Source: an uncultured Pirellulaceae bacterium
GTDB lineage: Bacteria; Planctomycetota; Planctomycetia; Pirellulales; Pirellulaceae
NCBI GenBank assembly: GCA_938082855.1
Contig: CALKCC010000195.1
Coordinates: forward strand, 1 to 32,707
Reading direction: 5' to 3'
DNA: 32,707 bases
The stretch's first letter is position 1. The number at the start of each line of letters is the position of its first letter. The notes beneath the pieces are model-generated. The model was given only the letters and a program-made list of their open reading frames with translations. It was not told where the DNA came from and made no database searches. This document shows positions 8,115 through 17,094 of the stretch, piece after piece. The position numbers and the translations under genes were made by a program.

Positions 8115-10673
8115 ATGTACGAACGCTTTACTGATCGCGCACGCAAGGTCATGCAATTGGCCAACCAGGAAGCTCAGCGTTTCAATCATGAGTACATCGG
8201 AACGGAGCACGTCCTGCTGGGATTAGTTAAAGAAGGCAGTGGCGTTGCAGCCAACGTTCTTAAGAATCTGGATGTTGATCTTCGTAAGATCCGTCTGGAA
8301 GTAGAGAAGTTAGTTCAAAGCGGCCCGGAAATGGTAACCATGGGCAAGCTACCTCAGACTCCCCGCGCCAAAAAAGTGATCGAATATTCGATGGAAGAGG
8401 CTCGGAATCTCAATCACAATTACGTCGGTACTGAGCACATCTTGTTGGGGCTTCTACGTGAACAGGAAGGAGTCGCGGCTCAGGTATTAATGAACCTGGG
8501 GCTCAAGCTCGAGGAAGTTCGTGAAGAAGTCTTAAATCTTCTGGGACATGGCCTTGATAGTGAAGAAGGTGAAGAGCGGTCACGCAGTGAGTCCGGCTCA
8601 TCGGAATCCGGAAGCAAAGGCTCCAAATCAAAGACGCCTGCGTTAGACAGCTTTGGGCGAGATCTAACCGCATTAGCCAAGAATAAAAAACTGGACCCGG
8701 TTATCGGTCGTGCCAAGGAAATCGAGCGAGCGATCCAGGTGCTGTGTCGTCGTACCAAAAACAACCCTGTCCTGCTGGGTGAAGCAGGTGTCGGTAAGAC
8801 CGCCATCATTGAAGGCTTTGCTCAACGTGTCATTGATGGCGATGTACCTGATCTGTTGACCGACAAGAGAATTGTCGTACTGGATTTGGCTATGATGGTC
8901 GCCGGTACTAAATATCGAGGGCAGTTCGAAGAACGTATCAAAGCAGTCATGAACGAAGTGCGTCGTGCGAAGAACACTATCCTGTTCATTGATGAATTGC
9001 ACACATTAGTAGGCGCGGGTGGTGCTGAAGGCGCCATTGATGCCGCCAATGTCCTCAAACCAGCTCTGGCTCGTGGTGAAATCCAATGCATTGGAGCCAC
9101 CACACTCGATGAATACCGTAAGTACATTGAGAAGGATAATGCACTTGCTCGTCGATTCCAGGAAATCATCGTCAATCCGACCAATAAGGAAGAAACGATT
9201 GAGATCCTGAAGGGATTACGGGAACGGTATGAAGAACACCACCGAGTCAAGATTACCGATGAAGCGCTTAAAGCGGCTGTGGAAATGTCTGAACGCTATA
9301 TCACAGCCCGATGCTTACCGGACAAAGCCATTGACGTCATTGATGAGGCCGGAGCCCGTATCCGTCTGAAGACGATGACACGACCGCCTAATCTGAAAGA
9401 AATTGATGAACAGGTCGAAGAATTAAATAACGAGAAAGAAGAAGCGGTTGCCAATCAGGACTTCGAAAAGGCAGCCTCTTTGCGAGACAAAGCTGACAAG
9501 CTTCGCAAAAAGAAAGAGTCGATTACGCAGGAATGGCGTGAGAAGTCCGAGGAAACACTCGGAGTTGTTGATGAAGATGTCATCGCAGAAGTTGTGTCTA
9601 AGATGACCGGCATTCCACTGACGCGTGTTTCCACTGAAGACGGCGAACGACTGATGCAAATGGAAGACGAATTGCATGAACGCGTCGTCAGTCAGGACGC
9701 TGCCGTCACGGCCATTTCCAAAGCCGTCCGAAGAAGTCGAAGTGGTCTGAAAGACCCCCGCCGACCAACAGGGTGTTTTATCTTTGCTGGTCCCACCGGT
9801 GTAGGGAAAACCTTACTAGCCAAGGCACTCGCTGAGTATATGTTTGGTGACTCCGACGCGTTGATTCATATCGACATGAGTGAGTACATGGAAAAGCATA
9901 ACGTCAGCCGACTCATCGGTGCCCCTCCGGGGTATGTTGGCTTCGAAGAAGGTGGGCAACTGACCGAGAAAATCCGTCGTCGTCCCTATGCCGTTGTGTT
10001 GCTGGATGAAATTGAAAAAGCCCATCCGGACGTTTTCAATATGCTCCTGCAGGTCATGGAAGAAGGGCGATTGACTGACAGCTTTGGACGGAATGTTGAT
10101 TTCCGTAATGTGATTTTAATCCTCACCACCAATGCTGGTGCCGAAGCGATTAAGAATGAATCTTCATTCGGTTTTCAGGCTCCCGACAATGATGCTTCCT
10201 ACGAAGCGATGAAGTCGCGGGTGATGGAGCAGATTGAACGAGTCTTCCGTCCTGAATTCCTCAACCGTCTCGATGACACGATCATCTTCCGACATCTGGA
10301 TGTCAACGACTTGAAAGAAATCGTTGATCTCGAGCTTGCCAAAGTCCGAGAACGTCTGGCGGATCTGGAAATGGTTCTGGAACTCACCGATGACGCCCGT
10401 GAATTCATCGTCAATGCTGGTTCCAACACAGACTATGGAGCCCGGCCTTTGCGTCGTGCCATCGAAAGTCTGGTAGAAGATCCACTTTCAGAAGAATTGC
10501 TTAAGGGCGAATTCTCCGGAAAGAATAAGATCGTGGTAGATGCCAAATGGGACAGTGACCATGAACGCATTGAACGTCTCGATTTCCAAGGTGAATTCTG
10601 TAAGAAGGTAGCCAAGGAACGGGAAAAAGCAATTGAGGCTGCCCTCGCAGGGTCTACCGACCCGGAGAGTTAA
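8115..10673 (+). CDS. clpC: ClpC-type AAA+ chaperone/unfoldase (ATPase subunit of Clp protease)
   Basis: ClpC unfolds substrates and feeds them to ClpP in the cytoplasm. The 852-aa protein has two Clp N repeats (about 1-145), a Ser/Glu-rich linker (148-175), and AAA domain 1 with Walker A GEAGVGKT (222-229), Walker B ILFIDE (289-294) and pore loop KYRG (266-269). Next come a UVR-type coiled middle segment (about 430-470, [14 protein letters not shown]) and AAA domain 2 with Walker A GPTGVGKT (559-566), Walker B VVLLDE (627-632) and pore loop GYVG (606-609). The short UVR-bearing middle domain marks ClpC rather than ClpB or ClpA. An AGGAG site lies 6 nt before the ATG. No ClpP or adaptor gene is in the window. 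All catalytic motifs are intact. Confidence 0.97.
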   Translation: MYERFTDRARKVMQLANQEAQRFNHEYIGTEHVLLGLVKEGSGVAANVLKNLDVDLRKIRLEVEKLVQSGPEMVTMGKLPQTPRAKKVIEYSMEEARNLNHNYVGTEHILLGLLREQEGVAAQVLMNLGLKLEEVREEVLNLLGHGLDSEEGEERSRSESGSSESGSKGSKSKTPALDSFGRDLTALAKNKKLDPVIGRAKEIERAIQVLCRRTKNNPVLLGEAGVGKTAIIEGFAQRVIDGDVPDLLTDKRIVVLDLAMMVAGTKYRGQFEERIKAVMNEVRRAKNTILFIDELHTLVGAGGAEGAIDAANVLKPALARGEIQCIGATTLDEYRKYIEKDNALARRFQEIIVNPTNKEETIEILKGLRERYEEHHRVKITDEALKAAVEMSERYITARCLPDKAIDVIDEAGARIRLKTMTRPPNLKEIDEQVEELNNEKEEAVANQDFEKAASLRDKADKLRKKKESITQEWREKSEETLGVVDEDVIAEVVSKMTGIPLTRVSTEDGERLMQMEDELHERVVSQDAAVTAISKAVRRSRSGLKDPRRPTGCFIFAGPTGVGKTLLAKALAEYMFGDSDALIHIDMSEYMEKHNVSRLIGAPPGYVGFEEGGQLTEKIRRRPYAVVLLDEIEKAHPDVFNMLLQVMEEGRLTDSFGRNVDFRNVILILTTNAGAEAIKNESSFGFQAPDNDASYEAMKSRVMEQIERVFRPEFLNRLDDTIIFRHLDVNDLKEIVDLELAKVRERLADLEMVLELTDDAREFIVNAGSNTDYGARPLRRAIESLVEDPLSEELLKGEFSGKNKIVVDAKWDSDHERIERLDFQGEFCKKVAKEREKAIEAALAGSTDPES

Positions 10674-10802
10674 CCGGATAATTGTTAAAATCCTTATTCT
10701 TCTCTTAAGTTCTCCAGCTTAACGTCCCGAAATCATTAACAGGTTCTGTGTCCAATGCTGCGCACTTGGTGTAGCAACAGTCCGCTCCTGTGAGATGATT
10801 CC

Positions 10803-11669
10803 ATGGCATCCATTCCGGATAATTCTGAAAAGATGATTAGCTCGACTCTGCCCAGGCAGGAATCGATGCTTTCGGTGCTGTGGACAAAAATAGATCAGGC
10901 CACCTACGTGGTTGGTGACCTGAGCCTATTTGTGATACGAATTTTCTCCTGGATGTTCAGCCGCCGTCTCTGCCGAGGAACGCTCATAAAAGCCGCCTAT
11001 CAGATCGGAGTCCTTAGCGTTCCCGTGGTTGGTCTGACAGGTATGTTTATTGGCATGGTCCTGGCAGTACAGAGTTTCTTCCAATTCAGTCAGATCGGCA
11101 TGGAAAGCCGTATGGGAGCTGTGATCAACTTGACGCTGGTACGAGAGCTAGGTCCCGTGCTGGCCGCAACCATGTTGGCCGGTCGAGTTGGAAGTTCTAT
11201 GGCCGCAGAGTTGGGGACGATGCGAGTGACCGAGCAAATCGATGCCTTGAAAAGTATGGGAGTCAATCCCATACATTTTCTGGTCGTTCCGCGTGTATTG
11301 GCCGCTTTGCTATTAATTCCTGTTCTCACTCTGATGGCGGACTTTATGGGCATTTTGGGAGGGTTTGCATATAGCCACTACCTGTTACAAATTGACCCTC
11401 ATCAATACTTCGAATTCTCCAGCCAGTACGTAACCGGTTATGACCTGTTAACTGGGATTATCAAGAGTTTGTTTTTTGGGGCGTGTATCGGCATCGTCAG
11501 TTGCTATTTCGGATTTCATAGTCAGGCCGGAGCTCAGGGCGTTGGTAATGCAGCCACGGCGGCTTTCGTTACGAGCTTTGTACTGATTCTGGCATTGGAC
11601 CTAATGATCGGCATTGGATTGGATAAAGTCTACTTCCACTTCAATCCGGCAGGAGCGTCTCTGTTTTGA
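10803..11669 (+). CDS. mlaE: MlaE-family ABC permease (phospholipid transport)
   Basis: MlaE is the membrane subunit of the Mla/MCE ABC system that moves phospholipids between inner and outer membranes. The 288-aa product has a polar N-terminal extension of about 35 residues, then hydrophobic segments, and the hallmark block LVRELGPVLAATMLAGRVG (112-130) continuing to SSMAAELGTMRVTEQIDALK (131-150), which forms the coupling region contacting the ATPase. The stop overlaps the TTG start of mlaF (TTGA), and mlaD follows, so the three form one operon. Together with lpxB and the Lpt-type permease it supports a diderm envelope. The ATG has no strong ribosome binding site. About 130 bp without recognisable features separate it from clpC. 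Confidence 0.94.
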   Translation: MASIPDNSEKMISSTLPRQESMLSVLWTKIDQATYVVGDLSLFVIRIFSWMFSRRLCRGTLIKAAYQIGVLSVPVVGLTGMFIGMVLAVQSFFQFSQIGMESRMGAVINLTLVRELGPVLAATMLAGRVGSSMAAELGTMRVTEQIDALKSMGVNPIHFLVVPRVLAALLLIPVLTLMADFMGILGGFAYSHYLLQIDPHQYFEFSSQYVTGYDLLTGIIKSLFFGACIGIVSCYFGFHSQAGAQGVGNAATAAFVTSFVLILALDLMIGIGLDKVYFHFNPAGASLF

Positions 11670-12523
11670 ATCCATCTGCCACCTCATCTACCGAAACGTC
11701 ATCTCAACCGTTTTCACCTTATCTAGTGGAAACTCATGCGTTGAATATTCAGTTCGGGTCACAGGAAGTCATTCGAGACCTGACCCTACAAATCCGGCAT
11801 GGACAAACCGTCGCGATCATTGGTGAAAGCGGTTGTGGTAAGACCGTCTTACTGAAATCGTTAGTTGGATTGCTCCAACCGACATCGGGTTTCGTATTGT
11901 TTGACCAACAGGATCTGGGAGCCCTCCGTGAAAAGGAGATCGCACAACTTAGAACGCGGACGGGTTTTGTCTTCCAGCAAGCAGCTCTGTTCGACAGCCT
12001 GACGGTCGGTGAAAATGTCGCCTTCCCAGTCATACATACAGCATCTCACCGCCGAACCGCATCCACCGCCGAGGAGGAGTTGCAGCAACTTGTACTACAC
12101 GCGTTAAGAGAAGTTGGGCTCTCAGAATCTACGATGCATCAGTACCCTGCGGATCTATCCGGAGGTATGAGAAAACGGGTTGGCTTAGCCCGTGCCCTTA
12201 TCCTTCAACCAGAACTCATGCTCTATGACGAACCAACAACAGGCTTAGATCCAATCGTCAGCGACATCATCAATGAGCTGATTATGCGCAGTCGACTCAA
12301 GCACCGTGTGACTAGCATTTTGGTGACGCATGATATGAAGACCGCCAGAAAGGTTGCCGACCGCGTGCTCATGCTCTATCCGCTTGAACGCCTGTCTCCA
12401 ACCGAATCTCAAGTTATTTTCGATGGTCCGCCGAGTGAGCTGGAACATTGCCAGGACACTCGTGTTCAACAATTCATTCAAGGAGAAGCAGGCAATCGAA
12501 TGCATGAACTAAATCTCCTCTAA
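11666..12523 (+). CDS. mlaF: MlaF-family ABC transporter ATPase
   Basis: This is the cytoplasmic ATPase of the Mla system. It has Walker A GESGCGKT (53-60), Q-loop FQQ (103-105), signature LSGGM (164-168), Walker B LMLYDE (184-189) and H-loop TH (221-222). The signature followed by RKRVGLARAL and the TTGLDPIVS downstream of Walker B are typical of the MlaF branch. The start is TTG at 11666, overlapping the mlaE stop; an AGGAG at 11650-11654 lies 11 nt upstream and supports it. The first 20 or so residues are Ser/Thr-rich and poorly conserved. The C-terminus carries a tail of about 40 residues after the nucleotide-binding core. At 285 aa it is slightly longer than E. coli MlaF. Confidence 0.94.
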   Translation: MNPSATSSTETSSQPFSPYLVETHALNIQFGSQEVIRDLTLQIRHGQTVAIIGESGCGKTVLLKSLVGLLQPTSGFVLFDQQDLGALREKEIAQLRTRTGFVFQQAALFDSLTVGENVAFPVIHTASHRRTASTAEEELQQLVLHALREVGLSESTMHQYPADLSGGMRKRVGLARALILQPELMLYDEPTTGLDPIVSDIINELIMRSRLKHRVTSILVTHDMKTARKVADRVLMLYPLERLSPTESQVIFDGPPSELEHCQDTRVQQFIQGEAGNRMHELNLL

Positions 12524-12554
12524 GTTTCAGCACGCATTGCAACGATTAAAACTC

Positions 12555-13754
12555 ATGAATGATCGCACCTTAAAAACCCGACTCGGCAGTGTTATCGTAC
12601 TGGCCGGCGTGATCGCAGTCTCATTACTAATCATGTTTGAGGCCTTTCCCAATCTGCGAGCGAGTGGTTATGAAATCATGATTCAATTTCCGACGGCGCC
12701 CGGAGTACGTGAAAGTACGACGGTGAGAAAAAGCGGCATCGAAATTGGACGCGTCACTGATGTGGAACTCAAACCCGACGGAGGCGTTGTCCTTACGATC
12801 GCCGTTGACGACGATGTGATAATCCGTAATCACGAATCCTGTCGTATTAAGATGGGCTCATTACTCACTGGAGCCGCCATTCTGGAGTTTACTCCCAAGC
12901 CACAGGAATTCCTCTTAGCCGAATTTGATGCCAATCAGGATGGAATACTGGATGACGAAGAACTCGCTCTGAGTCAGGCTCCGGTGACTCCTGGTTCACT
13001 GATCAGCAATGGATTAGTCGTCGATGATCCTTTGACGCTATTGGTCAATATGCAACAAAACATGTCCGAGACTTTTAATTCTATTCAGGGAGCCGGCGGC
13101 GGCGTCACAGAAGCGTCGGTCGAATTTAAGACTTTGTTAGAAAACGTCAATCGGACCTTCGCAGACAACGAAGCTGATTTGAAGCAGGCGGTTCAACAGA
13201 CCAATATTGCCATGCAACGGTTTGAACAAGCCATGGATTCGCTTGATTCGATCGTGGGGGATGAGGAAACCCAAATCAAGTTGAAAGCCTCGGTGAATGA
13301 GATCCCCAAGGTACTTCGTCAGGCCACCTTAACTCTGGCTTCAGCCCAACAGACGATGCAGTATTTTGAAAAGGTCGGCGAAAAGGCAGAAACCAATTTA
13401 AACAACCTCGAAAAATTCACGCGGCCCCTCGGTGAACGCGGCGAGATGTTGGTCGAATCAATCACCTCCAGTGTTGAAAACTTCGATAGCACGGTTTCCC
13501 AGATGAACGAGTTGGTAACGACGTTGAATAATGCCGAAGGCAGCTTACACAAAATCGTTCATGATGATGAACTCTACTACAGTCTCAAAAGAACGACGAC
13601 GAATATTGAGGAAGCGACGAAACGGATGCGACCGATCTTAAATGACCTGAGAGTGTTCTCGGATAAGATCGCTACCGATCCCAGACAGTTAGGAGTCAGT
13701 GGGATGTTAGATCGTAGGCCGGTGGGAGTGGGTGTCAAATCACCGTTGTGGTAA
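12555..13754 (+). CDS. mlaD: MCE-domain (MlaD-type) substrate-binding protein with an EF-hand loop
   Basis: MlaD binds phospholipid in the periplasm and is anchored by one N-terminal helix. Here the anchor is at about residues 10-28, followed by the MCE domain (about 38-115; PGVRESTTVRKSGIEIGRV, then MGSLLTGAAILEFTPK). A long helical, coiled-coil-like region (about 155-370) follows, with many Gln/Asn/Glu residues, as in MCE proteins that form a tunnel or stalk. Between MCE and helical parts sits a canonical EF-hand loop, DANQDGILDDEE, at about 125-136 (nucleotides 12927-12962), which is not usual for MlaD. I chose the ATG at 12555 (399 aa); a TTG at 12537 is in frame. It is the third gene of the mlaEFD operon. 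The stop lies 15 bp inside the convergent PEGA gene. Confidence 0.91.
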   Translation: MNDRTLKTRLGSVIVLAGVIAVSLLIMFEAFPNLRASGYEIMIQFPTAPGVRESTTVRKSGIEIGRVTDVELKPDGGVVLTIAVDDDVIIRNHESCRIKMGSLLTGAAILEFTPKPQEFLLAEFDANQDGILDDEELALSQAPVTPGSLISNGLVVDDPLTLLVNMQQNMSETFNSIQGAGGGVTEASVEFKTLLENVNRTFADNEADLKQAVQQTNIAMQRFEQAMDSLDSIVGDEETQIKLKASVNEIPKVLRQATLTLASAQQTMQYFEKVGEKAETNLNNLEKFTRPLGERGEMLVESITSSVENFDSTVSQMNELVTTLNNAEGSLHKIVHDDELYYSLKRTTTNIEEATKRMRPILNDLRVFSDKIATDPRQLGVSGMLDRRPVGVGVKSPLW

Positions 13755-14285
13755 TCGTCTTACAGGCTGAGCCGGCGGTCGACGCCCATTGAGATTGGCT
13801 GCCGGATTCACGGGGACAGCTGGGTAATTCTGTCGCAGGGAACGAGGCTGAACGCCGGTAGGTGCCACGACTCCTTGTCTGGCTCGTTGTTTCAACTCCA
13901 ATCCTCGCTGAATTAATTCATTGGTGGTGCGAATCTTAAGAGGAACCAGTTTAAATTGGATGAGCCGTTCATCTCGGAATTCACGTCGAATCAGGTTTTC
14001 CGTTACAAAATCAATGCCTGGGATCTGATACCACGGTGGCTTGATCTCTCGTAAAACCGTTACTGTTTCATACCCGTCTTTGACAATCTGAATTTTCCGC
14101 GTCCCATAGTAGGTAAACGATGTCGACACGGGAGTCACACCGATTTCCTGGTCATCGATATAGACGAGAGCACCAGGAGGATCTGTTTTTATGGTAATTC
14201 GACGTCGAACAGCAGCGTCTGAAGTGTCATAGAGCAACACCAACATCGAACTAGCAATCATGACTGGTAAGATACTACGTAACAT
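13740..14285 (-). CDS. Exported PEGA-domain protein
   Basis: The product is 181 aa from the ATG at 14285, which follows an AGGA site. The first 24 residues (MLRSILPVMIASSMLVLLYD and on to an Asp-Ala site) look like a signal peptide, so the protein is probably exported. Residues 30-75 fit a PEGA domain (PPGALVYIDDQEIGVTPV, then a glycine and an aromatic KDGYETV end), a small beta fold found in surface and cell-wall associated proteins. The C-terminal quarter is rich in Arg, Pro, Gln and Asn (RRPPAQPVRRLPQR), probably disordered. An upstream in-frame extension to 14429 is open but lacks a ribosome binding site and would bury the signal peptide. The function is unknown. Confidence 0.78.
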   Translation of the reverse strand: MLRSILPVMIASSMLVLLYDTSDAAVRRRITIKTDPPGALVYIDDQEIGVTPVSTSFTYYGTRKIQIVKDGYETVTVLREIKPPWYQIPGIDFVTENLIRREFRDERLIQFKLVPLKIRTTNELIQRGLELKQRARQGVVAPTGVQPRSLRQNYPAVPVNPAANLNGRRPPAQPVRRLPQR

Positions 14286-14463
14286 AACTTCCTGATCCCT
14301 GTGAGAATTTAGTGGGGAAAGTGTAACGGTTACAGAATCTGTAGTCACTACCAATACAAACCGATCGGCTTTTTCAAATCTTCCTCGTGCGTTTAGGCAC
14401 AAAAACGTAGTATAGTTTATTATCAACAAATCACGATTTACTCCTGATACAGACTAAGCCTCC

Positions 14464-15717
14464 ATGGTTAAACACGAGCATAAGTGGAACGATTCCCTCA
14501 CAGTCGTCGAGGTAACCGATAAAGGTATGCGCCGTGCCACGAATCAAGATAGTTCGGTAGTCGTTCTTCAATCGGATGAAGAATCCTATCAACAACGGGG
14601 GCATTTATTCGTCGTATGTGATGGCATGGGAGCTCACGCTGCCGGTGAATTAGCCAGTGGCGATGCCGTTGACCATATCCCTCACCATTATCTGGTTTAT
14701 CAAAATCTCTCCCCGCCGGAAGCCTTGGAAAAGGCGATCATTAAGGCCAACTCTGAAATCCATCGCAAGGGCCAAGAGAACCCGGATTTCCATAATATGG
14801 GGACCACTTGCAGCTCTATCCTTTTAATTCCTCAAGGGATCATTTGTGGTCATGTTGGAGATAGCCGAGTCTATCGCCAGCGCGGTAACGCCATCGAGCA
14901 ACTGACATTCGACCATAGTCTCCAGTGGGAATTAAAAGCGAAAGGTGGTGATATCGAAAATGTTCCATCCAACGTTATCACACGATCGCTAGGGCCTAAT
15001 GAAGAAGTCGAAGTAGACTTGGAAGGTCCTTTCCCAGTCGAATCGGGCGACAGCTTCCTCATTTGTAGTGATGGCCTCAGTGGCGAAGTCAGTGATAGTG
15101 AAATTGGCGCAGCAATGGCGACGTTACCTCCTGAGCAAGCGGCGTTATTCCTACTGGATCTGGCAAATCTGCGAGGTGGTCCGGACAACATCACCATCAT
15201 CATCGTCAAAGTTCAGGGACCAGAGTTCACGACGGACGTTCAGCAAATGGAACCGCTGGTCATTGGAAAAACGGTAACTCCAGTTAAGCCTCTGCACCCA
15301 GCCGTGCTTGGTGCCAGCATTGTCTTAGTGTTGCTCGGCCTACTCTTACTGGCGGCCGACCCTAAGTGGATTGGGATTGGTGTATCCGCCGCGGGACTCG
15401 TCACTGCCTTAGTTGGCTTTGCACTAGGTCGAGCAGGTATTGAATCAGGAGAAACGCTTGCCCGTGAGCATCGCTTTGGTTCCGGTCCTCACACGAGAAG
15501 TAATTGCCTTCCCAATGAACCGATTCTGAAAGAACTTCTAGCAACTGCCAATGAAATTCGCCACCTGGCTCAGGAGCATCCTGACAAATTCAATTGGGCT
15601 CCCTTTGACGAAGCATTTCTGGAAAGCAACGAACAAACTCAGGCTCAAGACTACACCAACGCCTTTCGGAACATCGCTAAAGCAATTACGTTCATCATGA
15701 GTGAATTCCGTAAATAG
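14464..15717 (+). CDS. PP2C-family protein Ser/Thr phosphatase with membrane anchor
   Basis: The N-terminal 250 residues form a PP2C metal-dependent phosphatase. Motifs are TDKGMRRATNQDS (18-30), VCDGMGAHAAGELAS (51-65, metal-binding D53 and G54), GHVGDSRVYRQRG (129-141), ITRSLG (172-177), ICSDGLSGEVSD (200-211, D203) and GGPDNIT (238-244, D241). All metal ligands are present, so it should be active against phospho-Ser/Thr proteins. Two hydrophobic segments follow (about 278-297 and 301-325), then a helical tail of about 85 residues. This places the catalytic domain in the cytoplasm with a membrane hairpin. Such phosphatases usually oppose Hanks-type kinases; none is encoded in this window. 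The gene starts at the ATG at 14464, divergent from the PEGA gene. Confidence 0.92.
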   Translation: MVKHEHKWNDSLTVVEVTDKGMRRATNQDSSVVVLQSDEESYQQRGHLFVVCDGMGAHAAGELASGDAVDHIPHHYLVYQNLSPPEALEKAIIKANSEIHRKGQENPDFHNMGTTCSSILLIPQGIICGHVGDSRVYRQRGNAIEQLTFDHSLQWELKAKGGDIENVPSNVITRSLGPNEEVEVDLEGPFPVESGDSFLICSDGLSGEVSDSEIGAAMATLPPEQAALFLLDLANLRGGPDNITIIIVKVQGPEFTTDVQQMEPLVIGKTVTPVKPLHPAVLGASIVLVLLGLLLLAADPKWIGIGVSAAGLVTALVGFALGRAGIESGETLAREHRFGSGPHTRSNCLPNEPILKELLATANEIRHLAQEHPDKFNWAPFDEAFLESNEQTQAQDYTNAFRNIAKAITFIMSEFRK

Positions 15718-15727
15718 ACTATCTAAC

Positions 15728-15807
15728 CCAACTGTCTAACTGTCTAACTGCCCAACTGTCTAATTGTCTAATTGTCCAACTGGCTAAATGGCTAAATGGT
15801 TAAATGG
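15728..15807. repeat. Ten phased 8-bp tandem repeats
   Basis: Ten consecutive octamers lie in perfect register: CCAACTGT, CTAACTGT, CTAACTGC, CCAACTGT, CTAATTGT, CTAATTGT, CCAACTGG, CTAAATGG, CTAAATGG, TTAAATGG. The consensus is roughly CTAANTGK with an invariant AAnTG core, and units change gradually from left to right. The array starts 10 bp after the PP2C stop and ends 86 bp before the Lpt-type permease start. It has no open reading frame of its own. Expansion by slippage followed by point mutation would explain it; a protein-binding array is another possibility. Confidence 0.92.
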
Positions 15808-15893
15808 AAAAACTTCGCTTCTCTTAGATTCTAAAAACTGGTACATTTCCGATGCGATTTTGTAAGTTTTACAATCCATCGGAGTCTTAACCG

Positions 15894-17081
15894 TTGAGAC
15901 TAGTATCTCGATACATCGGGTGGGAACTGATTAAAGCATTTGTATTGGCTCTGTTTGGGCTAACACTTTTTCTGCTGATCATCCTCCTTACCCAACGAGC
16001 GATTCAGGAAGGCTTGGGCCCGGTTCCCGTGCTGCGCCTGATTCCCTACTTGCTACCCGATGTACTTCGTATGGCCATCCCATTAACGATGCTGATGGCC
16101 ACCTGTCTCGTTTTCGGTCGCATGTCTGGTGCGAACGAAATTGTCGCTCTCAAAGCCAATGGAACTTCCCCGATGGTAGCGATTTGGCCTGTCATTTTTC
16201 TGGCTTTCATCGTTTCTCTAGTTTCTGTTTGGCTCAACGATGTCGCCGTGACCTGGGGGCGTCGCGGTGTGGATCGAGTCGTCTTACAGAGCTTTGAAGA
16301 TATCGCCTACGGCATGTTACGAACGCAACGGTCATTTTCCACTTCCTCATTGTCCATTCATGTCAAAGACGTTCAGGGTGATACACTCGTCCGACCTACG
16401 ATCTCCATACATACGAAAGAGAATTCATCGCCAATCACGCTCGTGGCACAAAAGGCACATCTGAATCTCAATACGGAAACCAATCAGCTCAAAATCGTCT
16501 TACAGGATACTCAGTTTGATGTGGGCTCTAACTTCTATGGTGAGTGGCCTGATAAATTCGAATATGAAATTCCATTGACCTCTTTAGCCGGTCCCAAGCA
16601 CGCAACGAATCGGCCATCTGACACTGCCTTGAGGGAAATCGAATCACGCATTACTTCTCAGCAAAGTACGATTTTAGATCTCAAACAGAATCTAGCAGCT
16701 CAAGCCGGATTCCAGCTCTTAACCGGCGACTTAATGGAGCTGACTGGAAAGGCATGGCAAACCAATAATGACGATTTGCGATTGGCTCACTTCACCCTCA
16801 ATCGTTATGAAGCTGAGCCTTACCGACGCTGGGCAAACGGATTTTGCTGTCTCGCGTTTGTGCTTATCGGAGCCACTTATTCTATCCGCAGACGTGTGGC
16901 CGACTTTTGGACCTGCTTTGCGACTGTCTTTTTCCCTGTCGTGGTTGCTTATTACCCGATCTTTCAATTCGGAGTCAATCAAGCCAAGGCTGGTAACCTG
17001 CCTCCTTACAGTGTCTGGATGGGTAATATTTTCTTCTTCGCTCTTGGGTTATGGCTCATCCAGCGATTGATCAGAAAGTAA
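15894..17081 (+). CDS. LptF/LptG (YjgP/YjgQ) family LPS-export permease
   Basis: LptF and LptG form the membrane part of the LptB2FG ABC transporter that extracts LPS from the inner membrane. This 395-aa protein has the family plan: N-terminal helices (about 13-35 and 50-75), the motif FGRMSGANEIVALKANGTS (74-92), another helix, a periplasmic beta-jellyroll region (about 120-250), then three C-terminal helices (about 310-395). Only one member is present here; the partner and LptB must lie elsewhere. I cannot tell LptF from LptG. The TTG start at 15894 is backed by GGAG at 15881-15884, 9 nt upstream. The histidine kinase gene starts 13 bp after its stop, so the two are almost certainly co-transcribed. 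Confidence 0.87.
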   Translation: MRLVSRYIGWELIKAFVLALFGLTLFLLIILLTQRAIQEGLGPVPVLRLIPYLLPDVLRMAIPLTMLMATCLVFGRMSGANEIVALKANGTSPMVAIWPVIFLAFIVSLVSVWLNDVAVTWGRRGVDRVVLQSFEDIAYGMLRTQRSFSTSSLSIHVKDVQGDTLVRPTISIHTKENSSPITLVAQKAHLNLNTETNQLKIVLQDTQFDVGSNFYGEWPDKFEYEIPLTSLAGPKHATNRPSDTALREIESRITSQQSTILDLKQNLAAQAGFQLLTGDLMELTGKAWQTNNDDLRLAHFTLNRYEAEPYRRWANGFCCLAFVLIGATYSIRRRVADFWTCFATVFFPVVVAYYPIFQFGVNQAKAGNLPPYSVWMGNIFFFALGLWLIQRLIRK

Positions 17082-17094
17082 CCAGGAGCGCCTC

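Noticed and set aside
15728-15807. CRISPR array
   Set aside because: Units are 8 bp with no spacers, so this is a short tandem repeat, not a CRISPR.
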